A DNA stretch of 64,000 nucleotides from JAAYAY01 sp963674575 (lineage in GTDB: Bacteria; Planctomycetota; Planctomycetia; Pirellulales; Thermoguttaceae). Shown here piece after piece: positions 32,159-40,103 of the stretch. How positions within the stretch are numbered: position 1 is the first letter of the stretch; the number at the start of each line of letters is the position of its first letter. The translations under genes were made by a program, and so were the position numbers. The stretch spans positions 124,001-188,000 of the forward strand of contig CAXXQT010000007.1 of the NCBI GenBank assembly GCA_963674575.2, given 5' to 3'. The notes under the pieces were generated by a model. That model ran no database searches. It was not told the DNA's origin and worked only from the letters and a program-made list of their open reading frames with translations.

Positions 32159-32910
32159 TCGTCCTCCTCCGTGTCCAGGCAGTCGACCGCCTTCTGCTGG
32201 CGACCGGGAAGGACGTGGAGGTAGACGCCCGACTCGGTGGGCGAGCTGTGCCCCATCAGCTTCGAGATGATCGCCAGGTCGACGCCGCGGTCCATCAGGT
32301 GCGTGGCGAACGAGTGCCGCAAGGTCTTCGGGGTGACGCGGCAGGCAATCTCAGCGCGAACCGCGGCGGCCCTCACGATGTCACCAACCAGGTGCTGACG
32401 CACGGGAGCCCCCTTGGACTCGGTGCGGAAGAGCGAACCGGATCGCCCCTTGCGCTCATGCATGTAGGCCAACAGCTCGGTGAACACGACGTCCGGGATC
32501 GGGATGATTCGCTCAATATCCCCCTTCGCCCGCTTGACGTGCAATTCCCGCCGCTCGACGCAAATATCCTGGATTTTCAGGCCGCAAAGCTCTCCCGTGC
32601 GGAGGCCGCAACCGTACAGGAGCATTACCATGACCCGATCGCGCCGCTCGGTCGGCGTGCCCGATGGACACATCTGCACCAGGCGCAAAGCCTCTTCTAC
32701 GGTCAGCGATTCCGGCTCCTTGCTCGCGCAGCGATACTCGGGAAAGAAATCGGCCATCACGTTGCGATCGCACCGGCCGCTCCGCCAGGCATAATTCAGG
32801 AAGCCTCGCAGGTGACTTACGTTCTTGCAGAGTCCCAGGACGCTGTAACCGCGTCTTCGCTCCTGCTCCAGCCAGCCACTGCATCGTGGTCTGGATCGAG
32901 CGATGCCCAA
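32155..32910 (-). CDS. RIT tyrosine recombinase B, N-terminally truncated, copy 1
   Basis: 251 residues. Catalytic domain complete: LLYGCGLRTGELCGL, KTLRHSFATHLMD, LMGHSSPTESGVYLHV. The N-terminus begins in WLEQERRRGYSVLGLCKNV, the last part of a SAM-like domain; about 80-100 residues of the usual N-terminal region are missing because the frame joins the tail of recombinase A near 32880. Its start codon is uncertain. Confidence 0.8.
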   Translation of the reverse strand: MGIARSRPRCSGWLEQERRRGYSVLGLCKNVSHLRGFLNYAWRSGRCDRNVMADFFPEYRCASKEPESLTVEEALRLVQMCPSGTPTERRDRVMVMLLYGCGLRTGELCGLKIQDICVERRELHVKRAKGDIERIIPIPDVVFTELLAYMHERKGRSGSLFRTESKGAPVRQHLVGDIVRAAAVRAEIACRVTPKTLRHSFATHLMDRGVDLAIISKLMGHSSPTESGVYLHVLPGRQQKAVDCLDTEEDE

Positions 32911-33739
32911 GCAGCTTCTGGACGTGGGGCAACTGAGTTCCCGCCGTCAGAAGTTGTGAAGCGCACGTATGGCGGAACTGGTGCAGCGTGATCTTCTCGC
33001 CCGCAGCCTTCGCCAGGCGGCCGATTCCACGACTGACCGCGACCTCGCTCAGGCGGCCCCCCTGACCGTTCACGAAAAGAGCCTGCTCGTCGCAGGTTGC
33101 CGACTTGGTCAAGACGTTGTGGCGGCGGGGAAGATAGGCTTCCAGGCACTGCCGGCAGAGGTTGGGAAGAGGCACGCATCGCTCCCGGCATGTCTTCTTG
33201 CCGTAGATGAGAAGCGTTCCCTTCTCGGAGTCCCAGTCGGAGAGATTCAGGCGAACGACCTCGCCCCGTCGCAGGCCACCGCCATACAAGACGCCGAGGG
33301 TCGCCACCCAAAGATGACGATAGAACGTCTCACGCGATTGAGCGGCAGCTTCCCAAATCCGAGCCAGTGCCGCGTCGCCGATGCGTCGAGGCAGACGATG
33401 GCGACGGTCCAATCGCGGTCCCTTCATCCAACGCAAGGGGTTATCGTGCCAAGCGTGCTGGGCGACCAGGAAGTCGCCGATCTGCCGCATCCGCGACATC
33501 ATCCCGTACTGCGTCGACTTCGCCCGGAACTTCCCGTAGCTGCCGAGATACTGGGTCACATGCTCGACGGCCACTTCGTCAAGCTTGGGCCGCGGACGAC
33601 GCGACTTCAACCAGCAGCCCCATCGGTCCCACTCGCGTCGCATCGAGTCGACCGTTCCTTGGGCCAATCCCCGGGCGGAATACCCCTCCATGAACCTGTC
33701 GGCCAGCGCATCCCATCTCTTCATTGGGCGTCTCCTCAA
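32513..33739 (-). CDS. RIT tyrosine recombinase A, catalytic Tyr lost, copy 1
   Basis: 408 residues as read; only about the first 285 are native. N-terminal SAM-like domain, Arg in LYGGGLRRGEVVRL, ITLHQFRHTCASQLLTAG, KLLGHRSIQTTMQ. The expected Tyr a few residues later is replaced by WLAGAGAKTRLQ, and the rest is recombinase B read in the wrong frame. The lesion looks like a deletion joining A to B. Identical in copy 2. Confidence 0.8.
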   Translation of the reverse strand: MRRRPMKRWDALADRFMEGYSARGLAQGTVDSMRREWDRWGCWLKSRRPRPKLDEVAVEHVTQYLGSYGKFRAKSTQYGMMSRMRQIGDFLVAQHAWHDNPLRWMKGPRLDRRHRLPRRIGDAALARIWEAAAQSRETFYRHLWVATLGVLYGGGLRRGEVVRLNLSDWDSEKGTLLIYGKKTCRERCVPLPNLCRQCLEAYLPRRHNVLTKSATCDEQALFVNGQGGRLSEVAVSRGIGRLAKAAGEKITLHQFRHTCASQLLTAGTQLPHVQKLLGHRSIQTTMQWLAGAGAKTRLQRPGTLQERKSPARLPELCLAERPVRSQRDGRFLSRVSLREQGAGIADRRRGFAPGADVSIGHADRAARSGHGNAPVRLRPPHGRALRPENPGYLRRAAGIARQAGEGGY

Positions 33740-33903
33740 CTTGCGAGAAACTTGCCTAAAACGCCCAGCCTGTCGCGGTTGACAGCCCGGACGTTACCCA
33801 ATGAAGGTTCTACCCAGCCCCGACCAGTTGCGCACAGAAACAGAGAATACGACGACCTATACGACCACCTACGCCTGGAGAGAAAACGCGGTATCGGACA
33901 AAA

Positions 33904-34010
33904 GGTGTAGCTTGCCGTGCCGTCGTCGCCAACCAGGGAGGTGAAGTCGAAGTCAGTCCACCGGCCGCGTCCCATGTCAGGTCGGCGTAGCGTTCAGGTT
34001 GTCAAAGAGC
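33904..34010 (-). pseudogene. RHS upstream fragment at the RIT right end
   Basis: The minus strand encodes YADLTWDAAGG in one frame and then DFDFTSLVGDDGTASYT in another, ending exactly at the RIT border in the Ser-Tyr-Thr of a YD repeat. The frame break implies a small deletion. It is the missing upstream side of the RHS gene at 27600. Confidence 0.7.
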
Positions 34011-34042
34011 GATTTACGTATTCGCGAAGTCCCGGTCGCCGC

Positions 34043-34364
34043 TCAGGCACTGTCGGCACGACAGTGGCACCGGCGCGGGTGAAGTGGGGCGGTTTGGGTG
34101 CAAGCGACTGGAAGGCGTCCAGACGCATCATGGGTAGTGTAGTCACTTCTGCTGGCCAGTGCCACCCGCCCGATGAGATGCACATGACTGGGCATTAGGC
34201 AATAGGCCCAGATCGCAACCCCACGCTCTGTACACCACTCGGCCATCAGCTCCAAGTAGGCCGAGTAGTCCTCTTCGCAGAAGAACGTCCGCTGTCGACG
34301 GTTCCCACGCTCCCGTTACGTGATGCGGCAACCCCGGAATGACTACTCTTGCTAGGCGAGCCAT
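34043..34364 (-). pseudogene. Broken REP-associated (RAYT, IS200-like) transposase
   Basis: Starts MARLARVVIPGLPHHVT, the usual RAYT opening, then shifts frame to ELMAEWCTERGVAIWAYCLM and PSHVHLI, the HUH motif of Y1 transposases. The catalytic Tyr part is missing or unreadable. RAYTs move or maintain REP repeats, and REP-like palindromes occur at 46320-46523. Confidence 0.75.
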
Positions 34365-34396
34365 GTCGGCGACTCTAACACATCTTGCCTAGTGTG

Positions 34397-34840
34397 TCAC
34401 AATCGGTTCGTGTCCCCGGATTCCCGGATTCCCTTCTGCTCAGCATTGAAAACCTCATCCTTTAACGGCGATCCGTTGGATAGGTGAAACCGCACATATT
34501 CTTCCACCTCTGCAGACATGTTGTTGCGAACAATCACCAGTAGTGCATTCCAAGCGGTAATTCTGCGATTGAACGCATCTACGCTGAGTTTTCCGTGCGA
34601 TCTCGCCCTGGTATCCTCGCAGTACGATCTTCTGTGTTGTTCGATTAGTTCGGGCGCCATTTCTGTCAGGACGGAATCATAGCCGTCCTTTCCGACAATA
34701 TCTGCCGTTCTGCCTGCTCGTATGTATCGTCTGACGATCTGCTTTCGGAACGACACGAAGACCGCGCAAGCCAAGACCAGAATACTAACCACGCTCAGAA
34801 GCACTACAACAATGCGGATACCGCGCGGTGCAGGTCGCAT
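34397..34840 (-). CDS. Small membrane-anchored protein behind the second RHS gene
   Basis: 147 residues. N-terminal membrane helix (IVVVLLSVVSILVLACAVFV), then a charged helical domain. It lies 35 nt after the RHS gene at 34876 and reads in the same direction, so it is a candidate immunity or accessory protein for that tip. No family recognised. Confidence 0.45.
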   Translation of the reverse strand: MRPAPRGIRIVVVLLSVVSILVLACAVFVSFRKQIVRRYIRAGRTADIVGKDGYDSVLTEMAPELIEQHRRSYCEDTRARSHGKLSVDAFNRRITAWNALLVIVRNNMSAEVEEYVRFHLSNGSPLKDEVFNAEQKGIRESGDTNRL

Positions 34841-34875
34841 CGTAAACTCCTCTTCGAGCTAGCATCGCCGAACGA

Positions 34876-36138
34876 CTAAATAAAACCGATAATCAAGTCA
34901 ATGACCGACACTGCTGCCCCAGGGTCGAACGCCCCTTCCCCAGCATAGTACTTGCCCGAAAAGGTTGTCCTTATCGCCCCCCATTCCCACTCCACGTTCT
35001 CAAGGTGAAAACCCCCGTAGAGAATGCATGGCCCATGATAAGTAGTGCCGCGATACGTGACACCGAAGAAATGGTATTCCTCGCAATGGCTCAGCGCATA
35101 GTGCATGGTCAGTTTTCGTTGTAGGTTGATTGTACCCTGAAATAGATACTCGGTTCTGCCCCAAAAACCATCATAATGTCCGTTCCATGAACCTGAGCGA
35201 GTCTTGAGTGTAACCCAAAACTCCTTCTTCTGCTGCTCGCTACTCTTGTGCATGCCACATGGGCATTCGTATGTGTCGTCGGTAAACCAGTACTTGCGGG
35301 GAATGGAATAGGATTTGTATGTGTCGTACGAGTAGAAACTTGTTATGCTGTCAGGAAATGGGACTTCCTCGATGGGCAATTCCACTGACATGTCAGGGGG
35401 ACCCCACTTTTGTCCCGGCAACTCCCACCCGTTCATCCAGAGGCCACGCGGATCTGTCGTGTGAGTCGCGCTGTTGCGGCAGTACCGATACAAATTCACG
35501 TCCCCCGCCTCAAAGCCAATTGGGTCGACACTCATCCACCGCCCTGTTGACAGGTCATACCAGCGGTTGAGGTTATTCTGCAACTCGGTGTCGAAATCGA
35601 ACGGGCGGGCCGTGTAGAGGAAGAGGCTCTCAACCCCAGTCGCCGTGTCGCTCGTCACATTCCCGTAGGCATCGTAAACGACGTGCTTGACGACGGAGGC
35701 CGTTTGGGTGACCGGGTCATAGACCACAAGGTCTCGGACGCTGTTGAGATGATCGGTCAAGGTCCAGGCGACATCGTCCGCGGTTCCATCACCGACCGTT
35801 TCGTCAGCGACGATCGCGTCAACGCCGCTCGGGTCCCAAAGGTAGCGGCGAGAAAGGTCGCTATTGGCTGCGTCGCCCGTCCCGGTCTTCTCAAAGTCGA
35901 GGACGATCTGGCCGGTGTCATGGACGAAGACTTGGGATTCTTCAATCGTGCCGTCAGCATCTGTATCGAGCGTCTTTCGGACCCATCGCTGGCCGTGGTC
36001 GTAGGCGTATTTAGTCCGACACTTTCGACCGCAAAAAAAATGAGCTGGGTGTGGCGCATTGTCTTGCGTTAGAAAGTTTGGCGATTGCGGCGTTTGAGTC
36101 GGGGCGGCGATGGCTTGCATCGTGTCTTCTGGGGGCAA
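34876..36138 (-). CDS. Second RHS C-terminal toxin gene, fused to RIT end
   Basis: 420 residues as read. The first 43 residues (36010-36138) come from the RIT element, then KYAYDHGQRWVRKTL enters a YD repeat, with the RHS core ending RYCRNSATHTTDPRGLW. The tip (about 190 residues) is unrelated to the other gene's: CPCGMHKSSEQQKKEFWVTL, then YHFFGVTYRGTTYHGPC and a hydrophobic end. No known toxin family is recognised; lower G+C than the core. A toxin role follows from layout. Confidence 0.65.
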   Translation of the reverse strand: MPPEDTMQAIAAPTQTPQSPNFLTQDNAPHPAHFFCGRKCRTKYAYDHGQRWVRKTLDTDADGTIEESQVFVHDTGQIVLDFEKTGTGDAANSDLSRRYLWDPSGVDAIVADETVGDGTADDVAWTLTDHLNSVRDLVVYDPVTQTASVVKHVVYDAYGNVTSDTATGVESLFLYTARPFDFDTELQNNLNRWYDLSTGRWMSVDPIGFEAGDVNLYRYCRNSATHTTDPRGLWMNGWELPGQKWGPPDMSVELPIEEVPFPDSITSFYSYDTYKSYSIPRKYWFTDDTYECPCGMHKSSEQQKKEFWVTLKTRSGSWNGHYDGFWGRTEYLFQGTINLQRKLTMHYALSHCEEYHFFGVTYRGTTYHGPCILYGGFHLENVEWEWGAIRTTFSGKYYAGEGAFDPGAAVSVIDLIIGFI

Positions 36139-36245
36139 TACGGGCGGTGGGTGTTCCCTTCATCCATACCGTGACCATAACCGAATTGCAAAAGCAATGC
36201 AATCAGCCTACCGGAGCGATTCGAAGAGGGCGGCCTGATGGACGG

Positions 36246-37334
36246 TCAGGTCGCCGTGCGGACTGCCGGGGGCGGCGCCCGGAGGCTGGGTGACAACGAG
36301 GCTCGGGCAGGAGGGCGGCGACGAGGCGGATGGTCGATCGGAAGCCTCGCACCGTCGAGGAGTGCTGCGATGGTTGGCGCCAATTCGCCTACGGGGTGGT
36401 TGTCGGCGACTTCCTTCAAGTCGTGAGCCGTCGTATGCAGATAGATCTGCGTGCTGGTGATCTGGCGGTGACCGAGCAGGTCGCGAATCACCACGAGGTT
36501 CACATCGTGCTGCACCAGGTGCGTGGCGCAGGTGTGGCGAAGCGTGTGCGGCGTGACGCGTTTGTTGATGCCGGCCAGCGTCGCGAACTTCTTCACACGC
36601 TGATAGATCACCTTGCGGTTGATCGGTCCGCCCGACTTGGTGCGGAAGAACACCTCGCGCGGCATCTGCGGCCCGCGGGCTTTTCGGTAAACTTGCAGGG
36701 CCTGGACGGCGCGGTTGTTCAGACGAACGATCCGCTCCCGATTGCCCTTGCCAAGCACGCGAATGGTTCGTTCTTCGAGATCGACCCATTCTTCAAGCAG
36801 GCCCGCGCATTCGCCGGCCCGGATCCCGGTGGCATAGAGAAGCGTCAAAATCGCGCGGTCGCGAAGCCCGAGGACGGTGTCGGTCTTGGGGGCGGCCAAG
36901 AGGGCGCGGACTTCCTTCGGCGTCAGGTGAACCGGCAGTTTCACGCGCCCTTGCTTGATCTTCGGGAAACCGTTCAGCGGGTTCTCATGCGGCGCGATAT
37001 GGCCGAACGCCTTCATGGCGCGATAGAAGTTCTTGAGAACGACAACGACGCGTTGGACCGCGGAAGGACCGTTCTTCCGCTCGTCGCGAAGGTAGGTGAT
37101 ATAATCGAGAACCAGTCGCGTGGTGACGCTTGCGGGGTGGGAGGTTCGATGGGTCCGCTCAAGCCAAGCGGCAAATTGATGCAGCGTCGTGCGGTAGGCG
37201 GCTATCGTGCTGACCTGCAGGTTCCGCCCCACGCACCAGGTCTCGCAGTAGAGATCGATCCAGACGTTCCACGCAAGATGACGGTGATCCGCCAGGTCGG
37301 CGGTTCCTCCCGGAGTCTTGGGTTGAGCGATCAT
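36246..37334 (-). CDS. RIT tyrosine recombinase C, copy 2
   Basis: 362 residues with complete catalytic set (IRAGE, HTLRHT, QIYLHT). A dozen or so residue changes from copy 1 (for example LRVLLAA to VRALLAA, EERTIRVLGKGNRERI). Overlaps recombinase B by ATGA. Confidence 0.9.
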   Translation of the reverse strand: MIAQPKTPGGTADLADHRHLAWNVWIDLYCETWCVGRNLQVSTIAAYRTTLHQFAAWLERTHRTSHPASVTTRLVLDYITYLRDERKNGPSAVQRVVVVLKNFYRAMKAFGHIAPHENPLNGFPKIKQGRVKLPVHLTPKEVRALLAAPKTDTVLGLRDRAILTLLYATGIRAGECAGLLEEWVDLEERTIRVLGKGNRERIVRLNNRAVQALQVYRKARGPQMPREVFFRTKSGGPINRKVIYQRVKKFATLAGINKRVTPHTLRHTCATHLVQHDVNLVVIRDLLGHRQITSTQIYLHTTAHDLKEVADNHPVGELAPTIAALLDGARLPIDHPPRRRPPARASLSPSLRAPPPAVRTAT

Positions 37335-38086
37335 TCGTCCTCCTCCGTGTCCAGGCAGTCGACCGCCTTCTGCTGGCGACCGGGAAGGACGTGGAGGTAG
37401 ACGCCCGACTCGGTGGGCGAGCTGTGCCCCATCAGCTTCGAGATGATCGCCAGGTCGACGCCGCGGTCCATCAGGTGCGTGGCGAACGAGTGCCGCAAGG
37501 TCTTCGGGGTGACGCGGCAGGCAATCTCAGCGCGAACCGCGGCGGCCCTCACGATGTCACCAACCAGGTGCTGACGCACGGGAGCCCCCTTGGACTCGGT
37601 GCGGAAGAGCGAGCCGGATCGCCCCTTGCGCTCATGCATGTAGGCCAACAGCTCGGTGAACACGACGTCCGGGATCGGGATGATTCGCTCAATATCCCCC
37701 TTCGCCCGCTTGACGTGCAATTCCCGCCGCTCGACGCAAATATCCTGGATTTTCAGGCCGCAAAGCTCTCCCGTGCGGAGGCCGCAACCGTACAGGAGCA
37801 TTACCATGACCCGATCGCGCCGCTCGGTCGGCGTGCCCGATGGACACATCTGCACCAGGCGCAAAGCCTCTTCTACGGTCAGCGATTCCGGCTCCTTGCT
37901 TGCACAACGGTACTCGGGAAAGAAATCGGCCATCACGTTGCGATCGCTCCGGCCGCTCCGCCAGGCATAATTCAGGAAGCCTCGCAGGTGACTCACGTTC
38001 TTGCAGAGTCCCAGGACGCTGTAACCGCGTCTTCGCTCCTGCTCCAGCCAGCCACTGCATCGTGGTCTGGATCGAGCGATGCCCAA
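37331..38086 (-). CDS. RIT tyrosine recombinase B, N-terminally truncated, copy 2
   Basis: 251 residues, essentially identical to copy 1 (Cys to Ser in RSGRSDRN). Same missing N-terminal part, with the junction near 38056. Confidence 0.8.
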   Translation of the reverse strand: MGIARSRPRCSGWLEQERRRGYSVLGLCKNVSHLRGFLNYAWRSGRSDRNVMADFFPEYRCASKEPESLTVEEALRLVQMCPSGTPTERRDRVMVMLLYGCGLRTGELCGLKIQDICVERRELHVKRAKGDIERIIPIPDVVFTELLAYMHERKGRSGSLFRTESKGAPVRQHLVGDIVRAAAVRAEIACRVTPKTLRHSFATHLMDRGVDLAIISKLMGHSSPTESGVYLHVLPGRQQKAVDCLDTEEDE

Positions 38087-38915
38087 GCAGCTTCTGGACG
38101 TGGGGCAACTGAGTTCCCGCCGTCAGAAGTTGTGAAGCGCACGTATGGCGGAACTGGTGCAGCGTGATCTTCTCGCCCGCAGCCTTCGCCAGGCGGCCGA
38201 TTCCACGACTGACCGCGACCTCGCTCAGGCGGCCCCCCTGACCGTTCACGAAAAGAGCCTGCTCGTCGCAGGTTGCCGACTTGGTCAAGACGTTGTGGCG
38301 GCGGGGAAGATAGGCTTCCAGGCACTGCCGGCAGAGGTTGGGAAGAGGCACGCATCGCTCCCGGCATGTCTTCTTGCCGTAGATGAGAAGCGTTCCCTTC
38401 TCGGAGTCCCAGTCGGAGAGATTCAGGCGAACGACCTCGCCCCGTCGCAGGCCACCGCCATACAAGACGCCGAGGGTCGCCACCCAAAGATGACGATAGA
38501 ACGTCTCACGCGATTGAGCGGCAGCTTCCCAAATCCGAGCCAGTGCCGCGTCGTCGATGCGTCGAGGCAGACGATGGCGGCGGTCCAATCGCGGTCCCTT
38601 CATCCAACGCAAGGGGTTATCGTGCCAAGCGTGCTGGGCGACCAGGAAGTCGCCGATCTGCCGCATCCGCGACATCATCCCGTACTGCGTCGACTTCGCG
38701 CGGAACTTCCCGTAGCTGCCGAGATACTGGGTCACATGCTCGACGGCCACTTCGTCAAGCTTGGGCCGCGGACGACGCGACTTCAACCAGCAGCCCCATC
38801 GGTCCCACTCGCGTCGCATCGAGTCGACCGTTCCTTGGGCCAATCCCCGGGCGGAATACCCCTCCATGAACCTGTCGGCCAGCGCATCCCATCTCTTCAT
38901 TGGGCGTCTCCTCAA
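37689..38915 (-). CDS. RIT tyrosine recombinase A, catalytic Tyr lost, copy 2
   Basis: Same 408-residue reading as copy 1, with the same loss of the Tyr segment after QTTMQ. Few changes (GDAALA to DDAALA). Confidence 0.8.
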   Translation of the reverse strand: MRRRPMKRWDALADRFMEGYSARGLAQGTVDSMRREWDRWGCWLKSRRPRPKLDEVAVEHVTQYLGSYGKFRAKSTQYGMMSRMRQIGDFLVAQHAWHDNPLRWMKGPRLDRRHRLPRRIDDAALARIWEAAAQSRETFYRHLWVATLGVLYGGGLRRGEVVRLNLSDWDSEKGTLLIYGKKTCRERCVPLPNLCRQCLEAYLPRRHNVLTKSATCDEQALFVNGQGGRLSEVAVSRGIGRLAKAAGEKITLHQFRHTCASQLLTAGTQLPHVQKLLGHRSIQTTMQWLAGAGAKTRLQRPGTLQERESPARLPELCLAERPERSQRDGRFLSRVPLCKQGAGIADRRRGFAPGADVSIGHADRAARSGHGNAPVRLRPPHGRALRPENPGYLRRAAGIARQAGEGGY

Positions 38916-39127
38916 CTTGCGAGAAACTTGTCTAAAACGCCCAGCCTGTCGCGATTGACAGCTCGGACGTTACCCAATGAAGGTTCTACCCAGCCCCGAC
39001 CAGTTGCGCACAGAAACAGAGAATACGACGACCTATACGACCACCTACGCCTGGAGAGAAAACGCGGTATCGGACAAAAGGGTAGCCATGATTCCTGTTG
39101 GAGGCATTCGGCGGCAAGATCCCGTCA

Positions 39128-39769
39128 CTAATGGAGCACGAACTTGATCAGCAGGAATCCGCCGATCAGGAGAATGGTGAAGACGATGGTGGCCAGCTCG
39201 AAATACTTGTCAATGAAGTACTTCACGGTGGGCCCGAAGAAGTAGATGCAGGTAGCCACCGAGTAGAATCGGGCGGAACGTCCGATGATCGAGGCCACGA
39301 TCAGTACGGGCAAGCTCAGGTGGAAGACACCGGCCGCAATGGTAAAGACTTTGTAGGGCAAGGGAGTAAACGCGGCCACCGTGATGGCCATGAAGCCGTA
39401 CGTGGTATAGAGCCCTTCGACCGTATCGAAGTTGTCCTGGGTCACCCCCGGCACATAGTTCATGAAGAACGGCCCGAGGGCGGCCCACAGGCCGTAGCCG
39501 ATGTACCACCCCAGAATCGCGCCCAGCACCGAGGCGATCATGCTCACGGTGGCGTAGTAGAACGAACGCTTGGGCTTGGAGATCGACAGGGGGATCTGAA
39601 GAACATCGGGCGGAATCGGGAAGAACGAGCTTTCGGCAAAAGAAATCCCGAACAGGGCTGGTGTGCCGTATGGTGTTTCGGCCCAGTGAAGCACCCACTG
39701 ATACAGCCGCTTCACAATATTGGGTTTGCGGACTTGTGGGGCGGGGTCCTGGCTCGGGGAATCGGTCAT
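39128..39769 (-). CDS. VTT/DedA-family membrane protein (YqaA-like)
   Basis: 213 residues from MTDSPSQD. Conserved VTT features: ETPYGTPALFGISFAESSFFPIPPD with the FxxxxxxPxP loop, glycine-rich helix GAILGWYIGYGLW and PLPYKVFTIAAGVF. Several membrane helices. DedA-like proteins are linked to phospholipid scrambling, polyprenyl-phosphate recycling and membrane stress. Substrate of this subgroup unknown. First ordinary chromosomal gene right of the RIT element. Confidence 0.8.
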   Translation of the reverse strand: MTDSPSQDPAPQVRKPNIVKRLYQWVLHWAETPYGTPALFGISFAESSFFPIPPDVLQIPLSISKPKRSFYYATVSMIASVLGAILGWYIGYGLWAALGPFFMNYVPGVTQDNFDTVEGLYTTYGFMAITVAAFTPLPYKVFTIAAGVFHLSLPVLIVASIIGRSARFYSVATCIYFFGPTVKYFIDKYFELATIVFTILLIGGFLLIKFVLH

Positions 39770-40103
39770 GCTTTGCGGTTCCGACGGGAGGGCGGCGGGG
39801 ACGGACGAATAGCACATCCGTCCTACAGGGGACGCCCAAGTTAGTCAATCAGGGCGAGGCTCGCAAGGCTAAGAGGATCGGAAATGCCGAAAGGGGTCTT
39901 GTCAGCAGATCCGTCATGAACCGACCGCCTGAGTTGGGGGGGAGGACAATTCAGCCATGGTCGGTTCGGTGCGGGCCAATCCCCGGGCTAGAGTACTCTA
40001 GACAGTGTTTATTTCAGGCCCTGCCGGTGCATACGGCTCACGCCCCCCGCTCCGGTGGTGTTACTTCGTCGTGGCGCCCGAGCATGGCGGGCGAGGGCAG
40101 TTC

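Larger units (their letters stand above)
30834..33903 (-). mobile_element. RIT-like element (three tyrosine recombinases), copy 1
   Basis: Three overlapping tyrosine-recombinase genes in one direction define the known recombinase-in-trio (RIT) class. Ends show inverted repeats: TTTAGTCCGACAC at 30834-30846 and, inverted, TTTTGTCCGATAC at 33891-33903. Both sides carry the direct repeat GGTGTA (30828-30833 and 33904-33909). Removing the element and one repeat restores an in-frame YD repeat (ASYTYNASG). The element is inserted in an RHS gene. Confidence 0.85.
36010..39079 (-). mobile_element. RIT-like element, copy 2
   Basis: Same 3070 bp as copy 1, offset 5176 bp, with scattered substitutions (for example TTGCACAACGGT versus CTCGCGCAGCGA near 37905). 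Same three recombinase genes and the same A-B lesion. Left border again in an RHS YD repeat (GTAGGCGTA), right border in non-RHS sequence (GGGTAGCC), so the right flank was replaced or deleted, and no matching direct repeat is visible. Confidence 0.85.

Noticed and set aside
31154..32224. 356-residue plus-strand frame over recombinase C (also 36330-37400)
   Set aside because: Antisense to a complete tyrosine recombinase, Arg/Gly/Val-rich, no domain; repeats in copy 2 only because the DNA is the same.
33736..33975. 79-residue minus frame across the RIT right end
   Set aside because: It joins the RHS fragment to RIT end sequence; only the RHS part is meaningful, so it was annotated as a remnant.
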